Assembly: GCA_017939755.1 (NCBI GenBank)
Contig: JAGBAJ010000059.1
Location: forward strand, 1-45,000
From: Clostridia bacterium
GTDB lineage: Bacteria > Bacillota > Clostridia > TANB77 > CAG-508
Length of the DNA stretch: 45,000 nucleotides
Direction: 5' to 3'
The position numbers and the translations under genes were made by a program. Shown here piece by piece: positions 42,915 to 45,000 of this stretch. Every line of letters starts with the position of its first letter. Positions within the stretch are counted from its first letter, which is position 1. A model generated the notes under the pieces. It had not been told where the DNA came from, did not search any database, and was given only the letters and a program-made list of their open reading frames with translations.

Positions 42915-43043
42915 AAAAAGGGAGTAGCTTGTAAACTACTAATCAACAAACCCGGTGGATAATCTGGTTAGTAACCTAAAATGGTAAGCAAGACTTTTAA
43001 AGAAGAGGTGATTGTATGTAAATATTCTTTAAAAGTTTTTTTT
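42915..43043 (+). promoter_or_regulatory. yybP-ykoY (manganese) riboswitch
   Basis: The aptamer opens with AAAAAGGGAGTAGC and closes with AGCAAGAC (42987-42994), the conserved ends of the yybP-ykoY class. CCCGGTGGATAATCTGGTTA with internal pairing lies between them. The expression platform is a terminator: ACTTTTAAAGAA (42993-43004) with TTCTTTAAAAGT (43025-43036), then seven or more T. The 3' closing strand of the aptamer overlaps the terminator's 5' arm, so bound Mn2+ should prevent the terminator and turn on the ATPase. Metal identity is known for the class, not shown by this sequence. Confidence 0.85.
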
Positions 43044-43141
43044 GTATTTTAAAATAAAAATCTATATACTTTTTTGTGTATGTATGTTATAAGTAGTACA
43101 TGAAAAGCAAAAGATAACTATAAGGAAGGAATGAAAAAAGT

Positions 43142-45000
43142 ATGGAAAAAAATTGGTATAATATGTCTGTAGACGAAGCCACTAAAAAACTTGAAACAGA
43201 TTGTGTTTCAGGATTATCAAATGAAAAAGTATCTACCGCTAGAGCTAAATATGGAACTAACGAATTACAGGCAAAAAAGAAGAAAAGTTTATTAGTTAAA
43301 TTTTTAGAGCAATTTAAAGATTTTATGATTATTATTTTAATTATAGCAGCTGTTGTATCTGGTGTTGTTGGATACATACAAGGAGAAGGAATTACAGATT
43401 CAATAATAATTTTCATTGTTATAATTGTTAATGCTATTGTGGGTGTGGCACAAGAAAGTAAGGCAGAAAAATCATTAGAAGCACTACAAAAGTTGAGCAG
43501 TCATGTAGCTAAGGTTATAAGAAATGGAAACATGGAGGTTATTCCTTCAAAAGATCTTGTTCCAGGTGATGTTGTAGTATTAGACACAGGAGACTTCGTA
43601 CCTGCAGATTTAAGAATAATTGAAGCTGTTAACTTAAAGTCTCAAGAGGCATCTCTAACAGGTGAATCACTTCCAGTTGAAAAAATGTCAAATGCAATTG
43701 ACAGTGAAAAAATTGGAATTGGAGATAGAAGTAATATGCTATTTTCATCTTCACTAATTACGTATGGTCGTGGAAAAGGTATTGTTGTTGAAACTGGTAT
43801 GAATACAGAAGTTGGTAAAATTGCTGGAATCATTAGCAATACTATAGACAATGAAACACCACTTCAAGCAAAGTTAAATAAACTTGGAAAAGTACTAGGT
43901 ATTGCTGCTCTTGCAATATGTGCTGTAATATTTGTAATAGGTATACTATACAAGAAAGAGCCATTAGAAATGTTTATGACAGCCGTTAGTTTAGCAGTTG
44001 CTGCTATTCCAGAAGGTCTAGCTGCTGTTTCAACTATAGTGCTTGCTATAGGTGTACAGCGAATGGTAAAAAGGCATGCTATTGTTAAAAAATTACCTGC
44101 TGTTGAAACTTTAGGAAGTGCTAGTGTAATTTGTTCTGATAAAACTGGTACATTAACACAAAACAAAATGACAGTAAAAAAAGTTTTCTATGATGGAAAG
44201 CTTGTAAATATGGAAGATATCCCAGAAAATCACGATAAAGATTTAGATGAGTTAGTATACATCAGTATGATGTGTAATGACACAAAAGTAGGGGCAGACA
44301 AAAAATTAACTGGAGATCCAACAGAAACAGCACTAATTGATATGGGATTCGAGTTAAATTTTAATCCTACAATTTTAGAACTATGGCCAAGGGTTAAAGA
44401 AATACCATTTGACTCAGATAGAAAATTAATGACAACTGTAAATCAAAGAGATGGAAAGTATTATGTATTTACAAAAGGTGGAATTGATGAACTACTAACA
44501 CGATGTACAAAATATTTATCTAATGGTGAAGTTAAAAATGATTTAGATGAGTATAAAAAGACTATTTCAAAATACAATGAAGAAATGGCTAATAAAGCAC
44601 TAAGAGTCTTGGCAATGGCATATAAAGTATTAGATCATGAACCAAGTGATGCTGAAATGGAAAACATGGAGAGCGATTTAATATATGTTGGTATGGTTGG
44701 TATGATAGATCCACCAAGAGAAGAAGTTAAGGTAGCTGTTGCTAAATGTAAGTCTGCTGGAATTAAAACCGTTATGATAACAGGTGATCATAAAGCGACT
44801 GCAGTAGCTATTGCTAAAGAATTAGGAATTCTTGGTGAAGGTGATGAAGCTATTACAGGAAGCCAATTAGAAGAAATGTCTGACGAAGATTTAATAAAGA
44901 ATGTAAGAAAATACGCAGTATATGCGCGTGTATCTCCAGAGCATAAAGTTAGAATTGTAAAGGCTTGGCAAGCAAATGGCGAAATAGTAGCTATGACTGG
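43142..45000 (+). CDS. P2-type cation-transporting ATPase (Ca2+/Mn2+ type), 3' end outside the window
   Basis: The frame is open from ATG 43142 to the window edge (619 codons; full proteins are near 850-900). It starts MEKNWYNMSVDEATKKLETD, a cation-ATPase N-terminal domain, then helices M1-M2 (FMIIILIIAAVVSGVVGYIQ and the next). The actuator loop holds SLTGESLPVEK (about residue 175), M4 the ion-site AVAAIPEGLAAVSTIVLAIG (about 285-304) and the P-domain CSDKTGTLTQNKMTV (phosphorylated Asp, about 331). GIKTVMITGDHKATAVAIAK (about 539-558) is the hinge region. PEGL in M4 fits Ca2+-type P2A pumps. The upstream yybP-ykoY riboswitch indicates Mn2+ efflux as at least one role. AAGGAAGG precedes the ATG. 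Confidence 0.95.
   Translation, partial: MEKNWYNMSVDEATKKLETDCVSGLSNEKVSTARAKYGTNELQAKKKKSLLVKFLEQFKDFMIIILIIAAVVSGVVGYIQGEGITDSIIIFIVIIVNAIVGVAQESKAEKSLEALQKLSSHVAKVIRNGNMEVIPSKDLVPGDVVVLDTGDFVPADLRIIEAVNLKSQEASLTGESLPVEKMSNAIDSEKIGIGDRSNMLFSSSLITYGRGKGIVVETGMNTEVGKIAGIISNTIDNETPLQAKLNKLGKVLGIAALAICAVIFVIGILYKKEPLEMFMTAVSLAVAAIPEGLAAVSTIVLAIGVQRMVKRHAIVKKLPAVETLGSASVICSDKTGTLTQNKMTVKKVFYDGKLVNMEDIPENHDKDLDELVYISMMCNDTKVGADKKLTGDPTETALIDMGFELNFNPTILELWPRVKEIPFDSDRKLMTTVNQRDGKYYVFTKGGIDELLTRCTKYLSNGEVKNDLDEYKKTISKYNEEMANKALRVLAMAYKVLDHEPSDAEMENMESDLIYVGMVGMIDPPREEVKVAVAKCKSAGIKTVMITGDHKATAVAIAKELGILGEGDEAITGSQLEEMSDEDLIKNVRKYAVYARVSPEHKVRIVKAWQANGEIVAMT

Overview
The window is 45 kb of strongly AT-rich bacterial chromosome from what looks like an anaerobic, endospore-forming member of the Clostridia (Firmicutes). 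The evidence is: two sporulation genes (ylbJ, a bofA-family gene), T-box leaders in front of pheS and thrS, a yybP-ykoY riboswitch, an oxygen-sensitive class III ribonucleotide reductase with its activase, a fermentative lactate dehydrogenase, clostridial-type Crp/Fnr regulation, and strong GGAGG ribosome-binding sites with occasional TTG/GTG starts. Most of the content is housekeeping. I see no prophage, CRISPR array, rRNA or tRNA gene.

Layout. 1-150: several short hairpins, possibly the right end of an IS200/IS605-type element. 177-1734 (-): a small Tyr/Asn/Gln-rich protein and ylbJ. 2086-6615 (+): a TSCPD protein, mfd and a SpoU-type RNA methyltransferase. 6721-8540 (-): two unknown proteins in one operon. 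8802-12132 (+): DUF2508 protein, FAD-dependent oxidoreductase, BofA-like protein, ldh. 12482-12976 (+): an orphan P-loop protein of unusual composition. 13140-17047 (+): promoter, Phe T-box, pheS and pheT, with pheT broken by an apparent 1-nt insertion at 14764. 17145-18433: small membrane proteins. 18545-20085 (+): cdaA (c-di-AMP synthase) and a GNAT acetyltransferase. 20380-23140 (-): nrdD-nrdG, divergent from a Crp/Fnr regulator (23363-24007, +), with two FNR-like palindromes in the shared intergenic region. 24170-25202 (+): DUF1653 and TIGR00266/AIM24-type proteins. 25808-30930 (+): a membrane-anchored protein with an HExxH motif, the queuosine genes queA and tgt, and a membrane-anchored WG-repeat protein. 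31091-31297 (-): another orphan gene of unusual composition. 31475-33805 (+): promoter, Thr T-box, thrS. 33847-36447 (+): two tandem paralogues of an unrecognised acidic protein family. 36460-39680 (+): deoB, a CmpB-like membrane protein, and a protein with a Lys/Ala-rich tail built of 60-bp tandem repeats. 39872-42040 (+): VanZ-like protein, short-chain dehydrogenase, and a protein with possible distant aldehyde-dehydrogenase resemblance. 42048-42819 (+): rplU-rpmA with promoter and leader. 42877-45000 (+): promoter, yybP-ykoY riboswitch and a P2-type cation ATPase that runs off the window.

The intergenic regions are rich in dispersed repeats. One is a MITE-like family with GTTACAATTCAC-type inverted ends (at least seven copies or relics). 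Another is a GGGACGGGGTT element (four copies). Two further repeats have two copies each.

The observations I rate highest are: the tandem acidic paralogues, whose 15-residue C-terminal motif is kept despite synonymous divergence; the nrdD / Crp-Fnr operator arrangement together with a triplicated Cys-Lys-Tyr cluster in the regulator; L27 lacking the Firmicutes N-terminal extension with prp also missing from between rplU and rpmA; and the frameshift in the essential pheT.
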